Shown in pieces: positions 24,071 through 34,484 of a stretch of 64,000 nucleotides of DNA; the stretch's first letter is position 1, and each line of letters begins with the position of its first letter. Position numbers and translations under genes: made by a program. Under the pieces are notes generated by a model, which saw only the letters and a list, made by a program, of their open reading frames with translations, was not told the origin of the DNA and made no database searches. The stretch is from Amorphophallus konjac (taxonomy: Eukaryota > Streptophyta > Magnoliopsida > Alismatales > Araceae), in contig CM040125.1 of NCBI GenBank assembly GCA_022559845.1, positions 202,656,102 through 202,720,101 on the forward strand. The letters are read 5' to 3'.

Positions 24071-24877
24071 AACAGCTTTAAGAAAGATATAAAATGGAAA
24101 ATGAAAACATGAACCAAACAGCAACAGAAAGCTGTAAAATAAAGCACAAGAAATATAGCTCTCGAAGGAGCAGTTCTGGCTTGGATTTGATCCAAATGCC
24201 AGACACCCACTATCTCTCTCTCTTTCTTTGCTCGAGCTCTCTATCTCTCTCTTTCTCTTCTTTCTCTTCTGCTCTTCTTCTCTTTCTCTTTTTCTTCTCT
24301 GCTCTTCTCTTCTTTCTTTTTCTTCTTCTTCTCTTCACGCTGGATCATGCAGGCTATCCTCTGCTTCAGTCGATCACCTTCTTCTGATGGATGAGGCTTC
24401 ATATATATAGAGCAGCAGGAAGCAGATAGGGCGTGTGTCTTCCACATTTCCCGCCCAAAACTTTTGGCCATGTGTCATCTTCCTGTCAGCCCTTCCAGCC
24501 TCGGATCACGTGCCTTTCATTAAGCTCTGCAAAGAGTCCCTGTCAGATAGTCGAATAGGATTATCAATTTAAGTCTAACAGCTTGTACAGACTTTATGAA
24601 GGCAGTGCAGTGTGTAGAGTTTGCAATACGAAGACAAAGCATGTACAGACTTCACGTTGTGAATGCAAAGCTAAGGTGTGTACAGACTTAGTGAATGCAA
24701 CACTGAGGCATGTACAGACTTCACTTATGCAAGCGAAGCAGTGCATGGCTGTACAGACTTTGTGTAATGTATGGACTTAGTGTGTGCGAGCATGCTAACA
24801 TGCAATGTGTAGACATTGAATCAAAAGGATGCACAGGCTGTACAGACATTCTGTGCTTAACACTTAAGCCTGAATGC

Positions 24878-24882
24878 ATGAT
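24878..24882. repeat. Target-site duplication ATGAT (left copy), element B
   Basis: ATGAT precedes TGATGTGAAAC; the other copy, 36888-36892, follows CCCATCA. The empty site, ATGATGTGTAG, is visible in the left LTR of A near 2447. Confidence 0.95.
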
Positions 24883-25340
24883 TGATGTGAAACAGCCCAA
24901 GGATGACTAAGTATGAAATGAGCAACCTAGGACCTAGACCCGCAAGCATACAAGCACTCCAATGATTCTCACGATAGCGTCTTACTCACTCGGCACACGC
25001 GATCACCCGGCGGGGCCGGGGATGATGGCAAGGGTCCGAGGCGAGACCCAATGATTCTAATTGACTTAGTTGGCTTAGGTTGACCCCAAAGGGCCTAGGA
25101 TTCCCAACTTCGTGGGCGGCTGGCCCGCAGGGCGGGGTTTGGGTGGCACTCTCTCCCGGTCCGCGGTGGACACCTTCAAAGTAGCAAACTAGTACGGGCT
25201 CTCTTCTCACCGACCGACGGGCATTCAAAGCAATACTAAACTCGCAGAAATAAGGCAATCAAGGGTAGTATCAGAGGCTCACCTGATCGGTGTGAAAACA
25301 CCGATCCCGCTCAGAGACGAGGGCGCGCCGGGAGGCGAGG

Positions 25341-28300
25341 TTACGTTTCTCTCTCCTCCTGTTTCCCTCCCGCAGGCCCCCTCCCTGCGTTTGCTTCTCC
25401 CTACCGTGGGCTGCCTCCGTCCTGAGTGCTTGACCTCCGGCGATGGTTGGCGGTGGGGGGGGGGAGGCCTTGTGCCTCCCCCCTCCCCTCCTTCCCCCTC
25501 TCTTCCACTACGTGGTCTCCCCGTGCCCGCTCCTGACGCTGTCGGTTCCCTCCTACGCTGTTCGGAGAACTCCGTTCTCCCTTCACCTGCTGGCCTGGGC
25601 TCCCCCGTGGATGGTGGTGAAGCTGTGGTGCCCCTCGCCGTCGTGCTAGGCCGCTCTGGGTGTCCTCCCGGTGCCATCCCACCGTCCGTGGGCTCCCCTC
25701 CGCCTTCGCTTGCCGTGGACGTGGCCGTCTCCGATATTTTCTGTGCTGCTGTGGAAGGCTCGGCCGCTGGTGGCGTGGCCTCCCCAGCCCCTGGTAGTGT
25801 CTCTTGTACCTGCTTCGCCTCTCCCCCGGTCTGCGATCATGCTCCGTCCTTCATCTCCGGCACCTTGTCTTCTCCTCCGGCCATCTCTTCCCCTCACGGT
25901 GAGATCCCTCGCGGTTCCCTGTCTGCCCCGCCACCATCTCCTGCTTGCCATGTTTTTCCCCATGCCAACACGCCACCTCCTTTGGCCTCATCTCTACCGT
26001 TCATCGCCCACCCTTTTCCCTCGCATTCACTATCCTCGGGGCCCTCCCCTCCTGTGCCAATCGTTTTTCCCCACTCGGTCACACATTCGTTGGCGGGAGC
26101 TCCTACCTTGATCTCTCCTTCCGTTGACTTACCTAACGTGTTGACCCCCTCCCTTTTGGATGGGACGCAAGGCAAATACGGTGCCCTATTTTCTCTTGAG
26201 GCCGCTCGCGGGTTGGCTTCCTCTGCCCCGGCGGCTTCCTTCCACGCACATCCGGCCACCTTGGTGGAGCCCCTCGCGGCTCATGGCTTCCCTGTTACGG
26301 CCCCGACCGCTCTGGCCATGGAGGCCTCCGTGGTGCCTTCACCTATCCCTGCAACGGAAGTCTCCCCTATTCATCGTGGGCCTCCTTGCCCGCCCCCTGA
26401 ACAGGGGACGCTCGTGGCCTCTACGGCTTTGCCACCTTCGGCCAGTGCGGCCACTTGGGCCCCCTCCGCGTCGACGCTACATCCAGGCGGCCCCTCGCCC
26501 TCGGCTCCTCCAACGGCTACCCAACCGACGGTAGGCGGTGGCCGGCCTCCTGCGCCCTATGCTCCTGTCGCGGGGAGGGCCTCTCCTGCTGCTCGCGGTT
26601 CTCTCCCCGTGCCGCCTCGGTCTACCCCCTGGCCATCTGGGTGCTCCTCGGTCAGCCCGTCCTTCGCACAGGTCGTTCATCGGTCTTTCTGCCCCCCCTC
26701 CCTCCCTCTGCCCATCCATGCTCCGGCCTTCACGGACGCCGGTGAGCCTGCCACCATCTTCTCCCAGGAAGAGATTTTGATCTCCTGCCGGCCTCTGGAG
26801 TATGCAGTCATTGCCCGGACGTCGCGTGGTCGCCCGCCGTTCCAAGTCATTCGGGCCCACCTCGCTCAACGTTTCCAGTTCAAAGAGGATTTCTTCCTTA
26901 GCGCCATGGACAACCGCCACCTCCTCCTTCGGTTCCAGAATCAAGACGACTATCTGCTAGTTCTGCTGAAGGAATCTCTGCTGGTGATGGGCAGGCCTTT
27001 CCACTTCTTCAAATGGACGATCAGATTCTCCACTGAGGAGGACTCGCCTGTGGTGCCAGTTTGGGTTGAGATGCCCACTCTCCCGGTTAACTTTTACAAT
27101 GAGCCAATGCTATTCTCCATTGCAGGGAATATTGGGACTCCCCTTAAGGTCGACAAAAACTCGCTGGAGATGTCTCGCTCGTCCGCTGCTCGGGTTTGCG
27201 TTCAGATGGACGTGTCCAAGACGCCGCCCTCCAGAATTTGGATTAAGGCTGGGAGCTGGCATTTCTGGCAGCCGCTCGTTTATCCTGGCCTCCCCCATTT
27301 CTACTCTGGTTGTAAACGGTTGGGCCATCTCCTTCCTCAGTGCAAAAGACCGCCTGCAGTTGGGCCGTCCTTGGCCCCTAAGGAGCTTTCGCGTGCGTCA
27401 GCCCCTGCTCTTCAGCCGCCTCTCCATGCAGGTCCACAGTTTCCTCATGCGACCTTGCCCCCCCTTCTAGCACCGCCAGCTGCTGAGGTTGGTTCCACAG
27501 CTGCCTGCCCGCCTTCCCCGGCGTTGGTCCGCATGGTGGATCCTGCTACTTTGGTCCTTGAGCACCGGAGGGTTGCTGCGGGTCTGGGAGTGGAACCGAG
27601 CCCTCTCGGTTTACAGGGCGTTCTCGCTCCATTGCCTTTGGCTGTCTCGCTTGATGGCTCCCCCTTGGTCGCTGTCTCCCGAGCTGCCTCTCCCTCGCCT
27701 GTGCCCACCTCTCAGCCGCTGGTGGACGTAGCTCTGGTTGATTTCTCTTTGGTCTCGTCTGGGGCCCCTCAGTCCAGCTGGGTGGACTGCTCACTCCACC
27801 CTTCTGCTTCAGCCGGTGGCTCCCAGCAGCCTGCCCCTACTTTGTTCGCCGTGGAGCCCCCTGCCTCGACTTCTAAGCCGCCTCCTGACGGCCTTTCTGC
27901 TCCGGCCATTGGCTCCCAGCTGCCTGCGCCTCTTTTGCTCACCGTGGAGCCCCCTGCCTCGACTTCAAAGCCGCTCCCAGACGCCCCTCCAGCTCCTCGG
28001 CTCCGACCTAGCACCGCCTTGGGCATGGGCCCTGCTCCCACTGTTGCCTCGACCATGGATGGGCAGAGCACCAGGGCTGTTGGTCCTGCGGTGCTGCTGC
28101 CCATACATGGTGGTTCTGTCAGCATGGAGGCTGACTCCCTTCCGCTTGGAGTCGTCCCCTCCACTACTGTCCCTGCACTCTCTGTTGGCCTCTGCCCTCC
28201 GGCTGAGGTTCGTCATGAAGCGGGGGTCATCACGGCCTCCCCCCCGGCAGTCCTCCGCTCGGTGCCTGATCCTGCTGCTATCCACTCACCTGCCCGTGGA

Positions 28301-29338
28301 GATGAAGGGCCTCCCGCCCCTGCCGTGGAGCACCCTTTTTCTCTGTGCCCCACTATTCAAGTGCTCTCTGTGCCAGGATTGGAGCCCATTTCTTACTTTC
28401 CAGACCTGCCTGCAGCACATGCTAGTTTTGTTGGCCTCGCTCCTCCTCCGGCCCCAGGTGATCGTGGTGTTCGCTCTCCGCCTCCTCCGACAGTGGCCAT
28501 CACATCCTTCCCCCCGGCAGCTCACCCTTCTGGGAAGGGCGATCCCCCTCGGTGTTCAGATGTGCCCGCGGGTGTCCCCCCTGCGGCCCGAGTGTCCTCC
28601 TGTTTGGCCCTCGGCCTCGCGGCGCCGGATGCTCCCCCCCTTGGCGGCCTTTCCCAGCCTCGTGCTGGGCTTAATTCCGGTGCGGTAGCTTGGTCCCCTG
28701 GGGTGCAGCCCTCCTCCCAGGCGGCTACCGTTGAAGGGTCCTTGGCTTCCCCCTCTTCTCCGACGGCCGCCCCTCGTCTCTCCTTCGCCCAAGCTTTGAA
28801 GAAGAAAATCAACCGGGCCCCGCCCGGGCCGATCGTTGACTCCGCCCCGCCTCCTGCTCCGGTGCTTCCCGTGGGTGTAGTGCCCCCCTCGGTTCTTGGC
28901 ATGCCTCTCTGGTTCCCTCTGCTCGTCCAGCCTCTCCACATCCCTGGGGTTGAGCCTGTTTCGGGGCATCGTGACCTTACGACGGCCTATACGGCTTTCG
29001 TGGGCACCTCTGGCTTGGACCGCTCTCGGCCACCCTCGAGGATGGAAGGCGGAGCTCCTCGGCGCTCCTTCCGGCGTTCCAACTCCACTTCCTCCACGCG
29101 TGACCGACAGTGCATGTTTGAGGACGCTGCCCTCCCTCCCCGTCGTTCCCTTCGGCTCCAGTCTTCTTCGATGGCGCCTCCGCCGCCGGCTGTCTCTTCT
29201 CACATGGACACGCTTGATACCGACGGTTCGGAGGTTGATCCTCATGATTGGCCTTTCTCTCCAGGTCGTCAGCACGGTGTCCGTTCTGTCTTCTCGTCCG
29301 ACTCTGAAGGGGTCTTCGACGAAGATTCCTATTTGTAG
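25341..29338 (+). CDS. LINE ORF1-like protein with DUF4283-like domain and atypical zinc knuckle
   Basis: The frame is open from 25292, within the LTR of B, to TAG 29336-29338 without a stop: about 1332 codons of LINE origin. There is no ATG near the 5' junction, so the original start may be lost by 5' truncation. Numbering from 25292: residues 1-485 are Pro/Ser/Ala-rich and probably disordered; about 489-665 are the DUF4283-like RNA-binding core; about 668-685 is a CX2CX4HX4C knuckle in which the first Cys is Tyr (TAC); the rest is Pro-rich with two internal duplications (a VEPPASTSKP unit, and an EP-S-D-A-FVG unit at about 1029 and 1219). GC content is far above that of the flanks. An intact 4-kb frame suggests a recent insertion. 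Confidence 0.75.
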
Positions 29339-29609
29339 GGGCTTTGTTTCTTATGTGGGTTCTTGGGTTTTTGTTTTGCCCCTCGCCTGGGTTTCCTTGG
29401 CCTTGCTTTCTTGGGCCTTTGGCCTTGTACGCCTCTTGCCCCTCTTTGGGCGCTTCCCCCCCTCTCCTGTACCCCTTTCTTTTACTGCTTTCATATATGA
29501 AAATCGCTTGCTTGGTGGCCGGGATAGTGTTTTCATCTTCTTCCGCAATGAAGAGATGAACCCCCTCTCCCGTCTCCCCCCTTGCAAGTATAACCTTTAG
29601 TTAAAAAAA
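29339..29609 (+). other. LINE G 3' UTR and A-tail
   Basis: No ORF of note. It ends AACCTTTAGTTAAAAAAA, the A-run abutting the LTR of B. The short A-tail and lack of ORF2 leave the mode of insertion open. Confidence 0.6.
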
Positions 29610-31497
29610 TATACCCGATCGCCGCGGCGGTGTCGCTTGACCTGAAAGTGAAAGAAGTACAACACTACACCTCTCGGAGGAGGGGTGATCTTGGGGCAGA
29701 GATTAAGCTTAGTACAACTAAAACTACCTCCACGCAGGGAGGGGCCTTCAGCCGGCCAAGCGGGGTGGGGGAATTAAGCAAAGAAGACCGACTTTCCGAA
29801 CTCCGCCGGTTCTGCCAAGCTTCAGGCTCGCTGGATAGGGTGTCGATTACGACGCTGCCACTGACTCCACAGAACTCCAAACTTGATGAAACCGGTGCCA
29901 AAAGTTTCCCAACTGACAGAGGATGATGTCTGAATTTTTACAGAAGCTCTGGAATGCGGGGCTGATCGGACCGGCGACTGGAGCAGGACAGCAACGCTCT
30001 GCCACTGACTGATGCAGAACTGATGCAGTAGGTTTCAGAAGGCACTGCAGATGCTCCCGAACTCCAAATGGAATAAGACTATTGGTGGCGCAATCGTGGT
30101 CTGAGTAGCTTTGAGCAGAAGTTGACGGGGCCACAATCCGAGGTCGGAGAAGAGAGTGGTGACCGGAGAAGTGGGGACTGGTCGAACCTGGACCCACAGG
30201 TGGCAGACTGCACACTCCGGCGAAGAAAATGGTAACTGATAGCTCCGGTGGCCGAATGAGGTCCTTCTTCTTGGAGATGAAAGCTAACTGGACTTCGTTT
30301 CTTCCCTCCAAAAATGGCACTCAGATCCTTCACGAGCTGGCCGTGGCAGATTCTGCTTTCAGCTTTAGGTCTTCAGACAGGGACAGAAGGCGCAGTTGGA
30401 CGAGATCCTCGAATACGAACAGCTCCGGACTCGGATGGATGCGAGACCACCACCGTTGGAAAGATACCTTGCAGACGATTCCAGAAATATAGGCCTTGAC
30501 ACCTGAATCTTTGAGAGACAGTCGTGGCTGCCTCTGCAAGTCACTGCAACTATGCTGCCTGAAACAGAGACAGAATGAGGGGAAGAAGAAGGCGTGGGGA
30601 AGGGGATGGTCAAGAAGGTAAGAGGTGGAGGGTGTGTCTAATGGCTATGGGAGGGGAATGTGAGGTGTTTAGGGGTTGATGGATGGCTGTTGGGATGGCT
30701 GGAGAAGCAGGGAGGAGGTTGGTGAAGGGGCTGCAGCTGGTGGAGGTGGTGATAGGGGTGGAGGTGCACTAGGGAGAGGGTGAGATGGAGAGGAGGAGGA
30801 GGAGGGCGACCAGACCAAGGGGGGGTCTGGTTTGGGTCGACCTAGGGTGTGGGAGGGATGGGAGAGGGGAGGGAATTTCAAATTTGGGCTTTGGGCTTTG
30901 GGAGAGGTTAATTCAGCCTTGGGAAGGTGGTGGGGTGCTTAGGGAAGTGGAGGGGGTAGGTGGTGGTTGGGAAGTAGGGCTTAGATTGGTGGAGGGTTCT
31001 TGGAACTAGATGTGGAGTAAAGAGGGGCTATGGGAAGTTGTGTGGAGTTAATGGAGGTAGGTGGGGGTTGGGAGTGGTTGGGAGGAGGGAGGAGAGAGAG
31101 AATGGTGCGCCCCCTTCTTGAAGAGAGAGAGGGAGAGAGAGATAATGAGAGAGAGAGAGAGAAGAGAAATTTAGTGGAGGGGAGTGAGACTTGGGAAATA
31201 TTTCTATTCAAATTGATTCATCAAAAGTTGTTACAATGAGAGGGAGGGGAGGCCTATTTATAGGCTCCATACTTTCATATGACCATAATGACCCTGACAA
31301 GCTAACTAATGACCAAAGCAGTCCAAGGGAGGGGTGCCCCTGGGCCTAGCCCACTAGTTGGGCCCAATAGCTTAACAAACCAACATAATGACACAAGACT
31401 TTGGTAGATAACCTACTAACCTAGGTACATGACTCAAATAATAGGAAAATTACATGGTTTAAGACTCAAATAAAATATAAAAATTACATGACTAGAC

Positions 31498-33846
31498 TCA
31501 CAAACACATGACGAACATAATGGCATAAGTCGATGACGATCCGAGCCTCAAAAAAAGTGGAGGGGCAAGGGATGCCCCATCATACCCCCGGGATGGGGAG
31601 AACTCGACCCCGTCGAGTATGGGTCCGCCTGGCGATAGTACCAGCTCCAGAATGTCGAGGTCAAGTCGCAACAGGTCCTCCCGACTCGCCCAAGTATCCT
31701 CAATCGGGCGACAGTTCTTCCACCTAATCAGGTAGCGCTGATACACCTTGTGCCTAGTAATGATACTCTGCTCATCTAGTATTGCCTCTACCTGCTCTCG
31801 TCGGTCTCTCAAGCTACGAAGTGGAGTCCCACCGGGAGTGTCTCTCTCAAGGGGGGGTAAAGGCTCGAGCTCCTCACTAGGTTCCACCGCGGGGCCCTTG
31901 TAGGGTACCAAGTCCGCCATATTGAAAGTAGGGTGTACCCCAAAACCCTTAGGTAGGTCTAGCTCATAAGCATTACTGCCAAGTCGTCTCAGAACTCGAA
32001 AGGGTCCCGAACCCCGTGCCCTCAACTTGGAGGCAGGTCCCGAAAGGAGCCGCTCCGTCCTCACCATCACCGAGTCTCCCACTTGGAACTCGCAGTGGCA
32101 CCGATGAGCATCTGCCCTCCTTTTGTAGGCCTCATTGCTCTTTCCTATATGCTTGCGAGAATGCGTATGCCATGCACTATGATGCGATGTGGATGTGAAA
32201 AGTATGGTGTGCAAAGGTGGACCTGGGCAGCCAAATGTAGACCAATCACACTTTGATGCCATGAAGATGGTGACAGACTTAGGAGGGCCGGGACATCCAT
32301 AGATGAACCTTTTATGCATGGGTGTGACAGATGTCGGGGGACCCGGACATCCATGTATGCTCCTCTCATGCTTAAGACTCATGATGAATGAAGGTGGGCC
32401 AATACATCCGAATACGGTCCACTTATGCTTCCTACTTGACATGTGGGTGATGTGAATGAATGTACCCGATTTATGAATCATGTCAAATGGTGTGGTAAGC
32501 CTAGACACATGCATGTTTATCCCAAAGGTGTCTTCCATGTGCATAGATGTGGGATGACTTTTGAACTTCCATGTGAATGGGTCGAAGGGATCTAGGAAGG
32601 TGGTTATGGGGTGGGGCATTTCATTACTCCCAAGGTGTTTGTTGCCTAAGGTCAAGGCTCTCATGGTGTGACCCGATTCTAGGACGGGAGGAGTTTGGGT
32701 CAACATGGGCGATATGGGTAGGGTGAGGTGGGTGGTGAATAGGGGGAGTGAGTTATATGGAGATCTAGGCTCCCTTAGGAAGGGGTTAAAGGGATCATGG
32801 TAAGGGTTACCTAGGTAGGGGTACTCCATGTCCTCAAGGTCCTCAAATGGTGAGTCATCTTCCTCCAAATTATTTGGGCCAAGGTTGCTAATGGGTTGGC
32901 CAATCAAAGCACTTGGGATCTCAATGGTTGGGGAGTAGACTAAGATGGGTTCCTCCTCCATGGGGAGCAAGAGTATGATCTCACTTGTAAATTGGCCATT
33001 AGTGTAGATGGAAGTGATGGAGCCAACGGCGGGGTAAGCTAGGCTAATGGTGCTAGGCTCCGACGGCCTCATGGCTAGCATATCGGTCAAGTGGACTTGC
33101 CAATGTAGGTAGGCCACTAAGTCTCCCAAATCTTCCACATAATAGGAGGTTTGATAAGTGACATGAGGCTGAGTGGGAATGATTTGGGATTGATGTCCCA
33201 TGGGTAGGTGGCTTGGTTGTGAACTAGGAATGGTGAGGCCTTGCTTGAGCCATTGGAGTACGGACTTATCTATGGTGACGGTGTCATGGGGAAGGGTGTG
33301 TAGCTCTTGAGGAGCTAGGCTAGGAGTGGTGGGTGAGTTGTGTGGCCCTTGGATTTCCTCTATCTTGGGAGGTGGATCTGGATTGGTATCCCTCTCTACT
33401 TGGGTGAGGGTATGGGTTGCAACTCCTAAGGACAATGGGGTAGGAAGGTCTATGGTGGGTGGCTTGGTGGTAGTCGATGCATGGCGCACTCGGGGTGGTG
33501 GGCAAGGGTGGACTTGGGTTGGGATAGGAAGGGGAAGTAGTGGAGGCCTAGGTTGGGGAATGATTGGTGTAGGAAGCGGGAGGTGGGTTGGGTGAGGGGG
33601 TTTAGGTTGGTTGGCCTTGGGAGGTGCATCTTTCTTTGGGGGTGATGGAGGGATAGTGGTGGGGTTCAAGGGGGCTTGTGGGATATGGGTTTGGTGGGGG
33701 AATTTGGGTTGGGGGCTGGTGGTCGTCATGGGCCTAGGTGGAGGGGTGGTCATGGGGCCCAATTGGGTTTGTGGAGATATGGTTGTGGTGTAGGATGTAG
33801 ATGTTGTGGTTGGAGTAGGGGAGGTAGGAAATGGTGGGGAATGCAT
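31498..33846 (-). CDS. Element B central ORF: unknown domain with GCPGPP repeats, fused to integrase C-terminus and chromodomain
   Basis: 782 codons from ATG 33846-33844; the stop lies 85 bp inside the LTR. Residues 1-200 are Pro/Thr-rich. About 205-470 is a domain I do not recognise, with LxYPAVGSITS and EIILLLPMEEEP segments. About 475-560 holds four spaced G-C-(I/P)-G-P-P units. About 563-680 resembles the gypsy integrase C-terminal region (VGDSVMV, SGPFRVLRRLG, NAYELDLP). About 683-725 is a chromodomain (YLIRWKNC). It is in the same frame as the Gag fragment upstream, separated by one TGA. The ORF of element F (49551-50648) has the same unknown domain. A chromodomain could target integration to heterochromatin, but no integrase core is present here. 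Confidence 0.75.
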   Translation of the reverse strand: MHSPPFPTSPTPTTTSTSYTTTISPQTQLGPMTTPPPRPMTTTSPQPKFPHQTHIPQAPLNPTTIPPSPPKKDAPPKANQPKPPHPTHLPLPTPIIPQPRPPLLPLPIPTQVHPCPPPRVRHASTTTKPPTIDLPTPLSLGVATHTLTQVERDTNPDPPPKIEEIQGPHNSPTTPSLAPQELHTLPHDTVTIDKSVLQWLKQGLTIPSSQPSHLPMGHQSQIIPTQPHVTYQTSYYVEDLGDLVAYLHWQVHLTDMLAMRPSEPSTISLAYPAVGSITSIYTNGQFTSEIILLLPMEEEPILVYSPTIEIPSALIGQPISNLGPNNLEEDDSPFEDLEDMEYPYLGNPYHDPFNPFLREPRSPYNSLPLFTTHLTLPISPMLTQTPPVLESGHTMRALTLGNKHLGSNEMPHPITTFLDPFDPFTWKFKSHPTSMHMEDTFGINMHVSRLTTPFDMIHKSGTFIHITHMSSRKHKWTVFGCIGPPSFIMSLKHERSIHGCPGPPTSVTPMHKRFIYGCPGPPKSVTIFMASKCDWSTFGCPGPPLHTILFTSTSHHSAWHTHSRKHIGKSNEAYKRRADAHRCHCEFQVGDSVMVRTERLLSGPASKLRARGSGPFRVLRRLGSNAYELDLPKGFGVHPTFNMADLVPYKGPAVEPSEELEPLPPLERDTPGGTPLRSLRDRREQVEAILDEQSIITRHKVYQRYLIRWKNCRPIEDTWASREDLLRLDLDILELVLSPGGPILDGVEFSPSRGYDGASLAPPLFLRLGSSSTYAIMFVMCL

Positions 33847-33885
33847 GATTATGGTCTTGGGTTGACCAAGGGGAAATGAAGGAGT

Positions 33886-34386
33886 TCAAATGCTCTTTGG
33901 GCTTTGGTGTTCGGAATGGGAGGGGAAAATATATGTAGCCCTAAGTTGTTCCTTCATGTCCCCCCATGTTGTGAGGGGAGTTTCCCTTCTAATTATCCTT
34001 AAGCCATCAATTTTCAACCAATGAGTGTGGGCCCGTTTGGTAAGTTGTAATTTGGCAAATCGGACTTTCTCATCCTCGGACATGGGATACCAAGTGAAGT
34101 AATGGTCTATCGAGGCTTCCCAATCTAAATAGTCACTAGGTTGAGTTCCATCAAATATGGGAGGTGGGGGACATGCCCTTCTATCGTCCGTCTTTGGGGC
34201 GGGCCTATTTTCTCCAAGTTGGTTGAGTCGACCCGATATGTTATCAAGCCGCTCATTGGCATGGGTCAAGGCCTTCATGAGGTAATTGACATGGCTCGGG
34301 AGGTTATGTGTGTTAGTGGTAGGCATCCTTTGGTGGTTTGGACTTATAAAGAGGACCGATTGGTGAGGTTGGTAAGAGGTGGCCAT
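33886..34386 (-). CDS. Element B Gag N-terminal fragment (chromovirus type)
   Basis: ATG at 34386-34384 (MATSYQPHQS). Residues about 40-60 are a helical segment (NYLMKALTHANERLDNISGRL), and about 80-150 are the Gag core of gypsy elements with PPPPIFDG, DYLDWEASIDHYF and KVRFAKLQL. The frame stops at TGA 33886-33888, 40 bp before the ATG of the central ORF and in the same frame. With that stop read through, Gag, central domain and chromodomain would be one product of about 960 residues. The zinc knuckle, protease and RT of an autonomous chromovirus are missing. Confidence 0.75.
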   Translation of the reverse strand: MATSYQPHQSVLFISPNHQRMPTTNTHNLPSHVNYLMKALTHANERLDNISGRLNQLGENRPAPKTDDRRACPPPPIFDGTQPSDYLDWEASIDHYFTWYPMSEDEKVRFAKLQLTKRAHTHWLKIDGLRIIRRETPLTTWGDMKEQLRATYIFPSHSEHQSPKSI

Positions 34387-34470
34387 GCTAGGGACCAAAA
34401 GATGCAACCGATGACTCTAAATGCATAAACATGCCCTAGGACCAACTTGATAGAGACAAGTTGTGAACTT

Positions 34471-34482
34471 GCTTTGATACCA
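34471..34482 (-). promoter_or_regulatory. Primer-binding site of element B
   Basis: TGGTATCAAAGC on the minus strand, two bases inside the LTR at 34485: a one-base variant of the tRNA-Met PBS. Confidence 0.85.
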
Positions 34483-34484
34483 CT

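Larger units (their letters stand above)
25341..29609 (+). mobile_element. Element G: ORF1-only L1-type LINE insertion
   Basis: Compared with the uninterrupted right LTR of B (about 34945), 4269 bp are inserted after GGAGGCGAGG. The insert ends in a short A-run (29603-29609) followed by TATACCCGATCG of the LTR; three to four LTR bases are missing and no TSD is apparent. It contains one long GC-rich ORF with a DUF4283-like domain, typical of plant L1 ORF1, then a 3' UTR of about 265 bp. There is no endonuclease or reverse transcriptase ORF. Either an ORF1-only derivative or a copy with a precise ORF2 deletion. Confidence 0.78.
24883..31582 (-). repeat. Element B left LTR (3' LTR in sense), interrupted by LINE G
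   Basis: About 2.43 kb of LTR in two pieces, 24883-25340 and 29610-31582, matching 34485-36887. A TATA box (TATAAATAGG in sense, about 31252-31261) is followed in sense by a CT-rich leader that is (GA)n on the plus strand (31125-31167). Small direct duplications (GGGCTTT units near 30888, CTGATGCAGAA near 30010) distinguish it from the right copy. Confidence 0.9.

Noticed and set aside
25401..28941. Many frames overlapping LINE ORF1 on both strands
   Set aside because: GC-rich sequence depletes stops in all frames; only the 25341-29338 frame has a recognisable domain.
29630..31239. Frames in the left LTR of B resembling frames at 34895-36490
   Set aside because: The two LTR copies share them, with different breaks; no coding signature.
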